Assembly (NCBI RefSeq): GCF_003024515.2
Contig: NZ_PYIX02000016.1
Coordinates: 21,842 to 85,841 of the forward strand
DNA length: 64,000 nucleotides
Direction of reading: 5' to 3'
DNA from: Acinetobacter sichuanensis
Lineage (GTDB): Bacteria > Pseudomonadota > Gammaproteobacteria > Pseudomonadales > Moraxellaceae
Below the pieces are notes generated by a model that was not told the DNA's origin, did no database searches, and worked only from the letters and a program-made list of their open reading frames with translations. The first letter of the stretch is position 1. Each line of letters opens with the position of its first letter. Of the stretch, positions 39,224-49,217 are shown in pieces. Both the position numbers and the translations under genes were made by a program.

Positions 39224-39852
39224 TTAACACCCCCAACTGCTTGAGTTTGGTCAGGATCTGTTGTTGCAGGTTGTGCAATTTCTCCAAGATCCACACTCAC
39301 AACAAAACTTCCATAAGACTCTTCAGCTCTTGGTACAACTGATGTAGTCGGTTTATTTTTATTTTCTTCTGCCGCAAGGAATGAGTTCATAAACGCATTT
39401 CTATACCATTCTGAAGCTTCTAAACCACGCAGTAAATCAGCAACTGTATTTGGGCTTTCAGCTTTTCCTTCAATCGTAAATTTATCTCCAACACGAGTAA
39501 ATTTAGTAATGTACATTGCTGAAGGAACCACACGCACTAACTCATCGACTAAACGCACAGTTACAGGACGTTGCCCTTGTAAACCTTGAATGAGTTTCAT
39601 CCGTTCAATAATGGCATTCCGTTGTTCTTGCAAACCATCTAATGTTTTTAATTGTGTATCTAAGTTTTGATTGGTACTTACAACCAGTTGATTTGCTTGT
39701 TCTTGGTCATCCAATCTGTCATTGAAATATAACCAAGCCAATAATACGATGATAAACCCCAATACAGCGATTCCAATACTAATCGCAACAAATTGCTTTT
39801 TTCGTTGTTCTCTTAGTTCTTCACGCCATGGGAGTAAATTAATCTTTGCCAT
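39220..39852 (-). CDS. pilN: PilN, type IV pilus alignment subcomplex protein
   Basis: The 210-residue bitopic protein has the short cytoplasmic motif INLLPWREE at residues 4-12 that docks into PilM, one helix at about 22-43 (FVAISIGIAVLGFIIVLLAWLY), then a coiled coil and a periplasmic ferredoxin-like fold (about 100-195). It overlaps pilM by one base (39852) and pilO by four bases. Confidence 0.97.
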   Translation of the reverse strand: MAKINLLPWREELREQRKKQFVAISIGIAVLGFIIVLLAWLYFNDRLDDQEQANQLVVSTNQNLDTQLKTLDGLQEQRNAIIERMKLIQGLQGQRPVTVRLVDELVRVVPSAMYITKFTRVGDKFTIEGKAESPNTVADLLRGLEASEWYRNAFMNSFLAAEENKNKPTTSVVPRAEESYGSFVVSVDLGEIAQPATTDPDQTQAVGGVK

Positions 39853-40910
39853 TAATCAAAACTCCTCATTGCTAAGCCACACGCAACCATCAATGATGGT
39901 GCATCATTTTCTATTTTTTTAAGGTCAATTTGTGGAGAAAATCCCATTTGTAAAAATGGATTTGCCACCGTGACACGGTAACCTAATTTTTGTTGTAATA
40001 ATTTCGCAAGTCCAGGGATATTTGCATTTCCACCAGCCAATAAAATATGGTCAATTTCATTAAACTGTGAAGATGAGAAAAAGAATTGTAAAGAACGTGC
40101 TGCTTGTTGAACGACGGCTTCAAGAAATGGAATCAGAACTTCTGTTTCATAATCATCAGGTAAAGTACGGTCTTTTTTTGCACGCCCAGCTTCTTCAAAA
40201 GACAAGCCATAACGACTTTGCACATCTTGAGTGAGCTGTTTGCCACCAAAAACCTGTTCACGAGTGTAGATAATTTTGCCATTTTGCATCACTGAAAGTG
40301 TTGTCATCGTATGACCGATATCTAAAATACCGACCATATTTGCACCCATTGGCAGTGTATCTGAGAACACCTCAAAAGCACGTTCTATACAATAGCTTTC
40401 TGTATCTGCAACTTTTGCTGTAAGTCCTGTCATTTCTAGAACTTCAACACGTGAATCCACATTTTCAGTTCTTGTTGCAACCAAAACAACATTGACCCGA
40501 TTTGGGTTTGCTAATTTGTCAGGTAAAACTTCAAAATCTAGGCTCACTTCATCCAAAGGAAACGGAATGTATTGCTCTGCATCCATACGAATCTGAACTT
40601 CACGCTCATCATCATTCATGTCTGCATCCATTTCGATCACTTTTTGGATGACCATAGAGTTCGTCACTGCCACAGCCGCGTTCATAGAGTGAGGATTCGC
40701 AAGATTAACCGCACGCTCTAAAGCATCGGATACTGCTTCTGGGTTGAGAATATTCTTTTCAACCACACTTCCATCTAACAATGGACTTAGTCCATAGCTT
40801 TCCACCCAATAACGACCGTTCTTAACAGAGAGTTCTAATATCTTTACAGAGGTCGAACTAATATCTACCCCTATAAGCCCCTTAACTTGCTTACGACTTA
40901 TTCTAAGCAC
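39852..40910 (-). CDS. pilM: PilM, actin-like type IV pilus assembly protein
   Basis: The 352-residue cytoplasmic protein has the actin/FtsA fold: phosphate loop GVDISSTSVKILEL (about 14-27), GILDIGHTMTTLSVMQNGKI near 193, and an adenosine motif LLAGGNANIPGLAKLLQ near 290. It binds ATP and the N-terminal peptide of PilN to assemble the inner-membrane platform. First gene of the pil operon, divergent from PBP1A, with its promoter 65-92 bp upstream. Confidence 0.97.
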   Translation of the reverse strand: MLRISRKQVKGLIGVDISSTSVKILELSVKNGRYWVESYGLSPLLDGSVVEKNILNPEAVSDALERAVNLANPHSMNAAVAVTNSMVIQKVIEMDADMNDDEREVQIRMDAEQYIPFPLDEVSLDFEVLPDKLANPNRVNVVLVATRTENVDSRVEVLEMTGLTAKVADTESYCIERAFEVFSDTLPMGANMVGILDIGHTMTTLSVMQNGKIIYTREQVFGGKQLTQDVQSRYGLSFEEAGRAKKDRTLPDDYETEVLIPFLEAVVQQAARSLQFFFSSSQFNEIDHILLAGGNANIPGLAKLLQQKLGYRVTVANPFLQMGFSPQIDLKKIENDAPSLMVACGLAMRSFD

Positions 40911-40974
40911 GATTAAATTCCTATTATTTTTATCCCCAAAAACGTCACAAACCGATTGCAGTTGGTCTAAATTT

Positions 40975-41002
40975 TTTATAGATACAATAAGTCATCTAAC
41001 AA
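40975..41002 (-). promoter_or_regulatory. Sigma-70 promoter of the pilM operon
   Basis: Minus strand TTGTTA, 16 bp, TATAAA; predicted start near 40968, 57 nt before pilM. It drives pilMNOPQ, aroK, aroB and the SPOR gene if no internal terminator acts, and none was seen. Confidence 0.6.
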
Positions 41003-41071
41003 TCTGCTAAATGAAAAGCTATACTGACCGTCAATTAGTTTGCTATTAGCTCTTATTAAAACTTACTTGTT

Positions 41072-43654
41072 ATGAAAAAGCTATCTCGTTCAGGGTATGT
41101 TCATCCATTTTTTTTGCTGATTATCATTATTTTAATAGCAATACCGATGGGTTTTTATGGAATGTACCTCTATATTGCGCCATCATTACCAGAAATGAGC
41201 TCTTTAAAAAAGGCGCCATTACTTAAACCTATGCAGGTATATACTGCTGATAATCAATTAATTGCAGAGTATGGCGGCAAACTTTCTGTACCTGTTGAAT
41301 ACAATCAAATACCCAAAAATTTTATTCATGCATTCTTAGCTGCTGAAGATTCTTCATTTTTTGAACATAGCGGTGTAAGTTTTAAGGGTTTAGGACGTGC
41401 TGTCAGTGAATCTGTCACTGGAGGTGCCCAAACAGGTGGTTCAACCATCACCATGCAAGTTGCAAAAAACTATTATCTTTCTCCTGAACGAACCTTAAAG
41501 CGAAAGTTAACTGAAGTTTTTTTAGCGAGAAAAATTGAACAGAATTTATCGAAAGAAGATATTATGACGCTTTATGTCAATAAAATTTTCTTAGGTAAAA
41601 ATGCTTACGGGATCGCAGCGGCTGCAAAGATTTATTATGACAAAAATTTAGATCAGCTTAGCATTGCGCAAATGGCAATGATTGCAGGTCTACCGAAAGC
41701 ACCCTCAAAATACAATCCTGTTGCAAATCCTGAACGTGCTTTAGAGCGTCGTAATTGGATTTTAGGGCGTATGTTACAGTTAGGCTATCTCAACCAAGCT
41801 CAATATCAAAAAGCAGTGGCTGAACCAATTAATTTAAGTATGCCTGCTCGTGGAATTAGTAATAAATTTCCATATGTAGGTGAAATGGTTCGCTCTGAAT
41901 TGGTTGAAAAATTTGGTGAATTAGCAACTGATTCTGGTTATAAAATTTACACCACAATCGACAGCAAGCGTCAACAATATGCTGAAGAAGCTGTTCAAAA
42001 AGGTTTAGAAGATTATGATCGTCGTCATGGTTGGCGCGGTCCTGAAGCGCATGACAAACCACTCAATGAGTTTGTTGCCTATGCCAATACCTACCCAGCA
42101 CAAGTTGTTAAAGTTTATGCCAATAGTTTTGATGCTTTAATGCAAGATGGTTCAAAAGTCACTGTGCCATGGTCAGGTATGTCGTGGGTTCGCCCTTATC
42201 GTAATGCCAACAGTGTCGGCGGTGGTTTTAGTCGTGCTTCACAAATCGTTAAAGTCAAAGACATTATTCGCCTTCGACCAAATGAAGAAAAAACGGCATG
42301 GTCATTGGTTCAAGTTCCTAAAGTACAAGGACAATTGATTGCCATTAACCCAAATGATGGTGCAATTGAAGCTGTGGTTGGTGGATATAATTTTTATCAG
42401 TCTAAATTTAACCGTGCTTTGCAAGGCTGGCGTCAACCAGGTTCAACTATTAAACCATTTATTTATGCTTTAGCGCTTGAACGTGGTATGACCCCTTATA
42501 GTATGGTGAATGATAATCCAATTACCATCGGACGTTGGTCGCCTAAAAACTCTGATGGTCGTTATTTAGGGATGATTCCTTTACGTCGTGCTTTGTATTT
42601 ATCTCGTAATACTGTTTCTGTACGTTTATTACAAAGTGTTGGCGTAGAACGTGCTCGACAATTGTTGATGGACTTTGGTTTACAAGAAGATCAAATCCCT
42701 CGTAACTTCACGATTGCATTAGGTACACCACAAGTGTTACCTGTGCAAATGGCGACAGGTTATGCAGCAATTGCAAATGGAGGTTATCGTGTTCAACCTC
42801 ATTTCATTAGCCGTATTGAAGATGCCTATGGTAAAACCATTTACGAAGCTAAGCCAGAATATGCTTGTATTTCATGTATTAATGAAAAGAATGATACGGT
42901 AGATGCTGAAGCGACTACACCAGATGATGAAGTCATTGAAATGACCAATCAGACTTTAGCTAATGAAGAAAAAACTGAGCAAAAAGAACTGAGCAAAGAA
43001 GAACAAAGTAAGTATCGTCAAGCACAACGTATTTTAAAGTCACAATCTGCTTTTGATATGGCAAATATCTTACGTGACGTAATTGTACATGGTACAGGTC
43101 GTGCCGCTTTAAAAATCGGTCGTGATGATATTGGTGGTAAAACAGGAACGACCAATGATGCTAAAGATGCTTGGTTTGCTGGCTTCAATGGTAAATTAGT
43201 GACAATTGCATGGGTTGGTTTTGACAAACCATCAACGCTTGGTCGTCGTGAATATGGTGGTATTGCAGCCTTACCGATTTGGACAAACTTTATGGGTAAA
43301 GCCCTAGAAGGCACACCATCAGCATGGGTTCGTTTAGACAAGGATGCCAAAGACCCTGTAGCACGTGACCAACGTGATCAAGCAGCAAGTGAAGATAATT
43401 CTCAGGCGAAGAAAGATCAATATCGTACTTCTCCACCATTGGCTCGACCAATTTATCGTCCTGCACCTGTTGCACCTGTTCGTAATCCATCAAATGACTT
43501 TGATGATTTACCAGGTCAAAGTAATGATGTTGAAAAAGTACTTGCACCTACGCGTCAAGCTCCACCTGCAATGAATAATCGTACTCAACAACCATCAACA
43601 CCACGTCAAGAATCTCATGATTCCTTAGAAAACTTGATTAATGAAGTTCAATAA
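41072..43654 (+). CDS. mrcA: PBP1A, bifunctional class A penicillin-binding protein
   Basis: The 860-residue enzyme polymerises and cross-links peptidoglycan (synonym ponA). After a short cytoplasmic end and one helix (about 12-34) comes the GT51 transglycosylase domain: AAEDSSFFEH with catalytic Glu92, then TGGSTITMQVAKN and RKLTEVFLARKIE. An OB-like insert follows around 300-420. The transpeptidase has S458-T-I-K461, SRNTVS near 513 and KTGTT near 690. The C-terminus from about 740 is a Pro/Gln/Asn-rich disordered tail. Intact. It is divergent from pilM, as in many gamma-proteobacteria, and ends with a strong terminator. Confidence 0.97.
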   Translation: MKKLSRSGYVHPFFLLIIIILIAIPMGFYGMYLYIAPSLPEMSSLKKAPLLKPMQVYTADNQLIAEYGGKLSVPVEYNQIPKNFIHAFLAAEDSSFFEHSGVSFKGLGRAVSESVTGGAQTGGSTITMQVAKNYYLSPERTLKRKLTEVFLARKIEQNLSKEDIMTLYVNKIFLGKNAYGIAAAAKIYYDKNLDQLSIAQMAMIAGLPKAPSKYNPVANPERALERRNWILGRMLQLGYLNQAQYQKAVAEPINLSMPARGISNKFPYVGEMVRSELVEKFGELATDSGYKIYTTIDSKRQQYAEEAVQKGLEDYDRRHGWRGPEAHDKPLNEFVAYANTYPAQVVKVYANSFDALMQDGSKVTVPWSGMSWVRPYRNANSVGGGFSRASQIVKVKDIIRLRPNEEKTAWSLVQVPKVQGQLIAINPNDGAIEAVVGGYNFYQSKFNRALQGWRQPGSTIKPFIYALALERGMTPYSMVNDNPITIGRWSPKNSDGRYLGMIPLRRALYLSRNTVSVRLLQSVGVERARQLLMDFGLQEDQIPRNFTIALGTPQVLPVQMATGYAAIANGGYRVQPHFISRIEDAYGKTIYEAKPEYACISCINEKNDTVDAEATTPDDEVIEMTNQTLANEEKTEQKELSKEEQSKYRQAQRILKSQSAFDMANILRDVIVHGTGRAALKIGRDDIGGKTGTTNDAKDAWFAGFNGKLVTIAWVGFDKPSTLGRREYGGIAALPIWTNFMGKALEGTPSAWVRLDKDAKDPVARDQRDQAASEDNSQAKKDQYRTSPPLARPIYRPAPVAPVRNPSNDFDDLPGQSNDVEKVLAPTRQAPPAMNNRTQQPSTPRQESHDSLENLINEVQ

Positions 43655-43674
43655 AGAGTCATAAACTAGAAATA

Positions 43675-43705
43675 AAAAAGAGCGTATTTGATATACGCTC
43701 TTTTT
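43675..43705. terminator. Terminator of PBP1A gene
   Basis: AAAAAGAGCGTAT/ATACGCTCTTTTT, a 13-bp perfect stem with a 5-nt loop and continuing T run; strongest plus-strand terminator in the window. Confidence 0.93.
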
Positions 43706-43852
43706 TTTAAATCAAATATGACTCATATCAGTATTGATCTTATTTCTATACATCTTTTAGTACATATGCAGAGTGAACCTTAAATTTGAATGATCTATTT
43801 TGAGGATAAAACGCTACTTAAAAACCACCAGTTCATTATTTTTTATATAAAA

Positions 43853-43878
43853 AAATAAGCTGCATAAGCAGCTTATTT
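43853..43878 (-). terminator. Terminator of the TerC-family gene
   Basis: AAATAAGCTGC/GCAGCTTATTT, an 11-bp perfect stem with a 4-nt loop, 18 bp after the minus-strand stop, with an A-rich left flank giving a T tract on the minus strand. Confidence 0.88.
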
Positions 43879-43896
43879 AAAAAATGGTGTGCAAAA

Positions 43897-45483
43897 TTAA
43901 TCATCTTGCTTCTGTTCTAAAGCAACAATATGAACTTTGTCAATTTTGTGACCATCCATTGTGACGACCTCAAATAAATAACCATCCGCCTCTAGGCGTT
44001 CGCCATTTTGCGGTAATCGTCCTAAATGGAAAAGAAGATAACCTGAAAGCGTAGAATATTGCTCAGACTCATCAACCAAGTCACGACCTAGTAATAATGA
44101 AACATGACGAATATCTGTAGACCCTTCTAACATTAAAGAGCCATCTTCTAGACTTTCTGCCGCAGCCTCTAATTCATCTTCGTCAGGAAATTCACCTGCA
44201 ATAGCTTCAAGTACATCAATTGGTGTCGCAATTCCTTCAATTGATCCATATTCATTCAATACAATTGCCATTTGCAAGGGTGCTTGACGTAATTGTTCCA
44301 TCACCATCAAAACTTGTGCATTTTCATGCACAATGACAGGCTCGCGTAGATGTTTTTCAAAATCTAGAATACCTGTTTCAATATAGTCATTTAACACTTT
44401 ATGCGTGGGAACAATCCCTGCAATATTATCTAATTCGCCATGCGCTAAAATGAGACGGGAATGTGCCATCGACATTAGGTTTTCTTTAATTGTGGCTTCA
44501 TCTTCATCTAAATCTAGCCACTCAAGTTCGGGGCGTGGTGTCATTACCGATTTAACAGGACGCTCAGATAAACCTAAAACCCCTTGTACCATTACGCTAT
44601 GGTAAGCACTATTTTCTGAGTCAAAAATCTCATCTGCCAATGCTTGTGTTGCTAAAACATCATCAGCCTTACTATTTTGATTGTCTGAATTTGAAGTGCT
44701 TTTTCCACCAAGCATACGCAGTACTGCCGATGCAGTACGAAAACGTAAGTCTGTCGTTGTGACCATTTTTTCTTGATTTTTACGCATCGTTTGGTTGAAG
44801 AACTCAATCATCACAGAGAAGCCAATTGCAGCGTATAAATAACCTTTTGGAATATGGTAGCCAAATCCTTCGACGATCAAGGAGAAACCAATCATCATCA
44901 AGAAACAAAGGCATAAGATCACAATAGTTGGATGCTTATTGACAAAATCCATCAATGGTTTAGATGCCCATAGCATGATTCCAACTGCTATCACGACAGC
45001 AATCATCATCACAGAAAGCTCTTTTACCATGCCTACCGCAGTAATAACACTATCTAAAGAGAACACCGCATCAAGTACAACAATCTGAACAATCACCATC
45101 CAAAAGGCAGCATGGACAGGATTTTCTTCTTTAATTGCGCCATGCCCTTCAAGTTGTTCACGAAGTTCCATCGTACCTTTGAATAGTAAGAAAACCCCAC
45201 CAAAGAGTAAGATTAGATCACGCCCAGAAAATGGGTGTTCAAGAATATGAAATAGTGGTTTCGTTAGCGTAATCACCCATGCGATAGAAGCAAGTAGCAC
45301 CATACGCATACAAAGTGCCAGCATCAGACCAACGATACGTGCTTTATTACGCTGCTCTGGCGGTAGCTTTTCCGCCAGAATAGCAATAAAAACGAGGTTA
45401 TCAATACCTAGAACTATTTCAAGTACAACAAGCGTGGCTAAACCAACCCATGCTGATGGATCAGACATCCATTCAAAAATCAT
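43897..45483 (-). CDS. TerC-family membrane protein with CBS and CorC/HlyC domains
   Basis: The 528-residue protein has a TerC membrane domain in residues about 1-235: helices with [21 protein letters not shown] and [18 protein letters not shown] carry the paired Asp residues of the family. Next come two CBS domains (about 300-430) with [15 protein letters not shown], and a CorC/HlyC transporter-associated domain (about 440-520) with [28 protein letters not shown]. The architecture is that of E. coli YoaE and YegH. A metal-export role (Mn2+ or similar) is known for some TerC relatives and is inferred here. Start: ATG with GGAGG in CATGGAGGTTCACC upstream. Confidence 0.93.
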   Translation of the reverse strand: MIFEWMSDPSAWVGLATLVVLEIVLGIDNLVFIAILAEKLPPEQRNKARIVGLMLALCMRMVLLASIAWVITLTKPLFHILEHPFSGRDLILLFGGVFLLFKGTMELREQLEGHGAIKEENPVHAAFWMVIVQIVVLDAVFSLDSVITAVGMVKELSVMMIAVVIAVGIMLWASKPLMDFVNKHPTIVILCLCFLMMIGFSLIVEGFGYHIPKGYLYAAIGFSVMIEFFNQTMRKNQEKMVTTTDLRFRTASAVLRMLGGKSTSNSDNQNSKADDVLATQALADEIFDSENSAYHSVMVQGVLGLSERPVKSVMTPRPELEWLDLDEDEATIKENLMSMAHSRLILAHGELDNIAGIVPTHKVLNDYIETGILDFEKHLREPVIVHENAQVLMVMEQLRQAPLQMAIVLNEYGSIEGIATPIDVLEAIAGEFPDEDELEAAAESLEDGSLMLEGSTDIRHVSLLLGRDLVDESEQYSTLSGYLLFHLGRLPQNGERLEADGYLFEVVTMDGHKIDKVHIVALEQKQDD

Positions 45484-45838
45484 GGTGAACCTCCATGTTA
45501 CGGTGATGCATTAGATTTTTGAATAAAATAGAATTTAGATTCAATTGATGGAATGCTTTTGTTATAGATAAAAAATGTATTTTTTCGGAGCGACTACAAC
45601 CACTACCCATGTTCATTCAGATGTTGTAAAACAGAATTGAATTATATCAAGACTCTTTAGGAATTCATCTTTTTTTTCAAAATCTATAATAATTACAATC
45701 AAAGCCAAACCGAAATATCAATTACATTACAAATTATTGCAAACTAAACATAACTTGATGCAATCTTGTCATATTTATACCGTAGAATAATAATGAAAAA
45801 TAAAGGTTTAAGATGATAAAGAAGGTGAAAAATAATTT
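45484..45838. other. Divergent promoter region between the TerC-family and LOG genes
   Basis: About 355 bp, AT-rich. It contains a sigma-70 promoter for the LOG gene (45766-45793) and a nine-codon leader ORF (45813-45842). I looked for a yybP-ykoY manganese riboswitch before the TerC gene and did not find its conserved parts. Confidence 0.6.
45766..45793 (+). promoter_or_regulatory. Sigma-70 promoter of the LOG-family gene
   Basis: TTGTCA, 16 bp, TAATAA (T follows). The predicted start is near 45800, about 40 nt before the LOG ATG and 13 nt before the leader ORF. Confidence 0.6.
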
Positions 45839-45842
45839 ATGA
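45813..45842 (+). CDS. Nine-codon leader ORF overlapping the LOG-family start
   Basis: ATG to TGA encodes MIKKVKNNL. AAAGG stands six bases before its ATG, a better spacing than the LOG gene's own AAGGTG (11 bases). Its TGA overlaps the LOG start codon (ATGA). It may be a translational coupler; with only nine codons it could also be chance. Confidence 0.35.
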   Translation: MIKKVKNNL

Positions 45843-46462
45843 ATAATGTATTAGCAAATCCAATTTCAACCACTCTCCCTGTTGAACATAAAGCAACTCA
45901 AGTTTTAATTGCATTGTATTGTGGTTCTCGTTTTGGTCATAACCCAGTGTATAAAGAAAAGGCAATCCAATTGGCTCAAGGTATTGCAGAACATGGTTTT
46001 GGTATTGTTTATGGTGGTGCAAGTATTGGTTTAATGGGGCAAGTCGCAGATACTGTCACTGAACATGGCGGTGAAGTTGTAGGTGTTATTCCTGAGTTTA
46101 TGTTGGACTACGAAGTTGCACATAATCATTTAACAGAACTACATGTAGTCGAAAATATGCATATGCGTAAGGCAATGATGGCAGAGCGTGCAAGTGCTTT
46201 TGTCGCATTACCTGGTGGTTTGGGTACTTTTGAAGAAATTTTAGAAATTGCAACTTGGGGACAACTGAATCAACATCAGAAACCCATGATGCTCTATAAC
46301 GTAAATGGCTTTTATAATCATATGATTGCGCAACTTGATCATGCCGTACAAGAAGGCTTCTTGCCTCCTCAGCATCGTGCAAAGTTGATTGTCTGTGAAA
46401 CAGAAGCTGAGATTTTTAGTGCGATTAAAAATCTACAAACACCAAAGAAATTTGTTATTTAA
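45839..46462 (+). CDS. LOG family protein (cytokinin riboside 5'-monophosphate phosphoribohydrolase type)
   Basis: The 207-residue Rossmann-fold protein has the LOG signature: YGGASIGLMGQVAD near residue 58, the catalytic Arg region MRKAMMAERASAFVALPGG, and PGGLGTFEE near 125. LOG proteins release the base from nucleoside 5'-monophosphates; in bacteria the physiological substrate is usually AMP or an unmodified purine nucleotide. It is about 15 residues longer at the N-terminus than typical (MNNVLANPISTTLPV). It is cytosolic, with a clean terminator behind it. Confidence 0.93.
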   Translation: MNNVLANPISTTLPVEHKATQVLIALYCGSRFGHNPVYKEKAIQLAQGIAEHGFGIVYGGASIGLMGQVADTVTEHGGEVVGVIPEFMLDYEVAHNHLTELHVVENMHMRKAMMAERASAFVALPGGLGTFEEILEIATWGQLNQHQKPMMLYNVNGFYNHMIAQLDHAVQEGFLPPQHRAKLIVCETEAEIFSAIKNLQTPKKFVI

Positions 46463-46481
46463 AATCAACATCATAGATATA

Positions 46482-46508
46482 AAAAATCGAGCAATTGGCT
46501 CGATTTTT
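46482..46508. terminator. Bidirectional terminator between the LOG gene and the PiT-like gene
   Basis: AAAAATCGAGC/GCTCGATTTTT, an 11-bp stem with a 5-nt loop, between convergent genes. Confidence 0.9.
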
Positions 46509-46518
46509 TATCTTTTAT

Positions 46519-47490
46519 TTAAAGTAAATTTTCAATCCAGTGATATGCCCACGGTAACACCAGTGCAAGTAAAATACTCACCACTAAACCAAACAATAAC
46601 TTCATCGCATCTTTACTGACATTACGTGAAGTGCGGTATTTATTGACTTCGTGTAAATGCATCGCCATTGCAAATTCCCGACCTGCAAGCAAACCTAAAA
46701 ACACCCATGTTGTGCTCATTGGAATATTGCTGAGTTCCTTAAACACCAACAAAATTAATGCATACATAAAATCAATAATGGTCGCAGAACGAATATCTTG
46801 CACACCCGTTTTTGTATCAATAATATTTTGAATGGCTCCACCACGTTGATAAAACACCATTCCTAATAAAATAATAAATACAGCGATGGCAAATAGCATA
46901 AACCAAAATGGAACAACACGCGGAACATAAACAAAAATATTGGCTAAATCTTGGATCAACCATTGGCTCCATAAAAAGCCTGTTGCTACCCATTGAATGC
47001 CAATCCACTTTTTAGAGGTCGCTTGATGGCGTGTTTCATGAAAGTAAATTGTGACTTTTTTCATCACAAAGCGATAGATAATAATTCCAACAATAAATGC
47101 GACGGCATACCCCATCATTGACTTGGTCAGCATTGCACTTAAACTGGTTGGAGAAAAAATCGTGAGGACTAAAAAAGTTGTACTTACAGGAATACCAAAG
47201 CGTGTTAAAAACAATAAAATCAGCGGTGGAATGATATATAACCATGTCATTCCTTCCTTAGGAAAAGGTATCGTTTCTAAACGCCCATAAGATGCATCAC
47301 CTATACCTGAAACCCACCAACCATATAATAAAACTGTCGTTAAAATAGTGCTGGTATATAACCAAAGGATCCACCATGGACGATGTGCATTCGATGAAAT
47401 AAACGTGCCTAATGTCTGAGGTACATCATTGCCAACAATTGAGTAAGCAGCGAGACAAAAGCCGATGATCATCAATATATCAATGCTCAT
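46519..47490 (-). CDS. PiT-like (inorganic phosphate transporter superfamily) membrane protein
   Basis: The 323-residue protein has about eight or nine hydrophobic segments. Two repeats resemble PiT signatures: an N-terminal YSIVGNDVPQTLGTF (compare GANDVANAxGT), with GIPVSTTFLVLTIFSPTSL further on, and a C-terminal NIPMSTTWVFLGLLAGRE. The conserved GxNDV and PxSTT pairs suggest the PiT/PHO-4 fold. It is shorter than canonical PiT (about 420-500) and the second NDV signature is changed to FKELSN. Phosphate or another oxyanion is possible; the ligand is not known. It has no phosphate gene neighbour. Confidence 0.7.
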   Translation of the reverse strand: MSIDILMIIGFCLAAYSIVGNDVPQTLGTFISSNAHRPWWILWLYTSTILTTVLLYGWWVSGIGDASYGRLETIPFPKEGMTWLYIIPPLILLFLTRFGIPVSTTFLVLTIFSPTSLSAMLTKSMMGYAVAFIVGIIIYRFVMKKVTIYFHETRHQATSKKWIGIQWVATGFLWSQWLIQDLANIFVYVPRVVPFWFMLFAIAVFIILLGMVFYQRGGAIQNIIDTKTGVQDIRSATIIDFMYALILLVFKELSNIPMSTTWVFLGLLAGREFAMAMHLHEVNKYRTSRNVSKDAMKLLFGLVVSILLALVLPWAYHWIENLL

Positions 47491-47749
47491 TGCACCAAAC
47501 CTCGAGTCAAATGCATAAAATCACATTCTTCATTTTGATAAAGTGTGCGAGATTATGACATTTTCATAAATTTTCAAACTTTTAATTTCTCATATTTTGC
47601 AAAAAATTAAAAAATATACAAAAAATCAACTCAATCATTCGCTCAAATATATATAAATTTTCATACTTTAAGAAAACAATCTTTTCTTACAGATTTAACT
47701 TAATGATTGTTCTACACTATTCATCCGATTGGTCAAATTCAATACAGCC

Positions 47750-49141
47750 ATGACTGCCACGCCACTGCATCAAAAGTTACAACCTGAGTTCTATCTCTTG
47801 GTCTTTTTAGTTTCTATTGGCTTTTTTATGCAAGGACTGGATACGACCATTATTAATACTGCCCTTCCTGCAATGGCAAAGAGCTTACAGGAAGACCCTT
47901 TGCGTATGCATGGTGTGGTCATCAGTTATGTTCTTTCCGTCGCAGCCTGTATTCCCCTCAGTGGTTGGCTGGCTGACCGTTTTGGTGTACGAAATATCTT
48001 TTTTTCTGCCATCGTCATTTTTACTGTTGCATCATTAGGATGTGCATTTTCCAATGACTTTAATATGCTGATCGCTTTTCGAGTGCTACAAGGCATTGGT
48101 GGTGCATTGTTATTGCCTGTTGGGCGTCTTGCTATGCTGAAAATCATTCCTCGTGAACAGTTTTTGTCTGCCATGAGTTTAATGAGTCTCGCAGGGCTGA
48201 TGGGACCTTTAATGGGACCTATTCTAGGTGGATGGTTGGTTGAATTTGCTTCATGGCATTGGATTTTTTTGATTAATTTGCCTATAGGCTTATTAGGTAT
48301 TTTCGTGACTTTTAAAGCCATGCCCAATATCACTGAGCCAACAATTAAAAAGTTTGATTTTAGTGGTTTTATACTCTTAGTCATTGCAATGGTTGGACTC
48401 GCACTGGGTATTGAAAATATCACCAGTCATGAAGTTTCTCGCTATTTTAGTATCGGTTTATTGACTGCAGGTGTATTGGCAGCATTCATTTATGCTTACC
48501 ATGCTCATACCCATCAAAATGCCTTATTCCGCAGTAAATTATTTAAAAATAAAATTTTTGCTATTGGGATTTTAGGTAATTTTTTTGCACGTTTTGGTAG
48601 TAATGCCATTCCCTTTATTTTGCCATTAATGCTGCAAGTTGCCTTTAAAATGGAACCCTTTATGACAGGGGTTATGCTCACACCTATTGTGCTCGGTTCG
48701 TTATTTTCCAAACCCATTATTCGCCCGATCATCTCCAGAATTGGTTATCGTCGCTTATTGCTCGTCAACACTGTCCTTGTTGGTGCTTGTATCGCCAGTT
48801 TTGCCTTAACCAATGCTGATACACCAATATGGTTAAGAACATTACATTTTTTTGTTTTTGGCACCTTAAATTCATTGCAATTTGTCGCAATGAATACCTT
48901 AACACTCAAGGATTTACCACAGCAAGATGCCAGTAGTGGCAATAGTTTTTTATCCATGATCATGATGCTGTCGATGAGTATAGGTGTTGCTTTAGCGGGG
49001 ACTTTACTGAATGTCTTTACAAGCTATTTTGGTGAAGCAGAAATTACTTTAGCATTTCACAGCACACTCATTTGCTTAGGTGCTATAAATATTATCACCG
49101 CCATTATTTTCTATCAGATTCCGAAAAACCGTATCATTTAA
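47750..49141 (+). CDS. DHA2-family MFS efflux transporter
   Basis: The 463-residue protein has about 14 transmembrane helices. MFS motifs: GFFMQGLDTTIINTALPAMAKSL (motif D1, with the Asp-Thr-Thr typical of DHA2), GWLADRFGVRN (motif A), and motif C (GPLMGPILGGWLVE). Most similar by pattern to MdtD/YegB-type proton-driven multidrug exporters; substrates are unknown. An in-frame TTG at 47729 would add seven residues and is not favoured. No regulator gene is adjacent. Confidence 0.9.
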   Translation: MTATPLHQKLQPEFYLLVFLVSIGFFMQGLDTTIINTALPAMAKSLQEDPLRMHGVVISYVLSVAACIPLSGWLADRFGVRNIFFSAIVIFTVASLGCAFSNDFNMLIAFRVLQGIGGALLLPVGRLAMLKIIPREQFLSAMSLMSLAGLMGPLMGPILGGWLVEFASWHWIFLINLPIGLLGIFVTFKAMPNITEPTIKKFDFSGFILLVIAMVGLALGIENITSHEVSRYFSIGLLTAGVLAAFIYAYHAHTHQNALFRSKLFKNKIFAIGILGNFFARFGSNAIPFILPLMLQVAFKMEPFMTGVMLTPIVLGSLFSKPIIRPIISRIGYRRLLLVNTVLVGACIASFALTNADTPIWLRTLHFFVFGTLNSLQFVAMNTLTLKDLPQQDASSGNSFLSMIMMLSMSIGVALAGTLLNVFTSYFGEAEITLAFHSTLICLGAINIITAIIFYQIPKNRII

Positions 49142-49217
49142 ACTTTGTAAAACAACAAAGATCGTATTGAGATGTCGATCACGTTAAACTATCGACATCC
49201 TCTGTATCAGAACCACA

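Noticed and set aside
45484..45640. yybP-ykoY manganese riboswitch ahead of the TerC gene
   Set aside because: TerC genes often carry it, but I could not find its conserved helix sequences in this leader.
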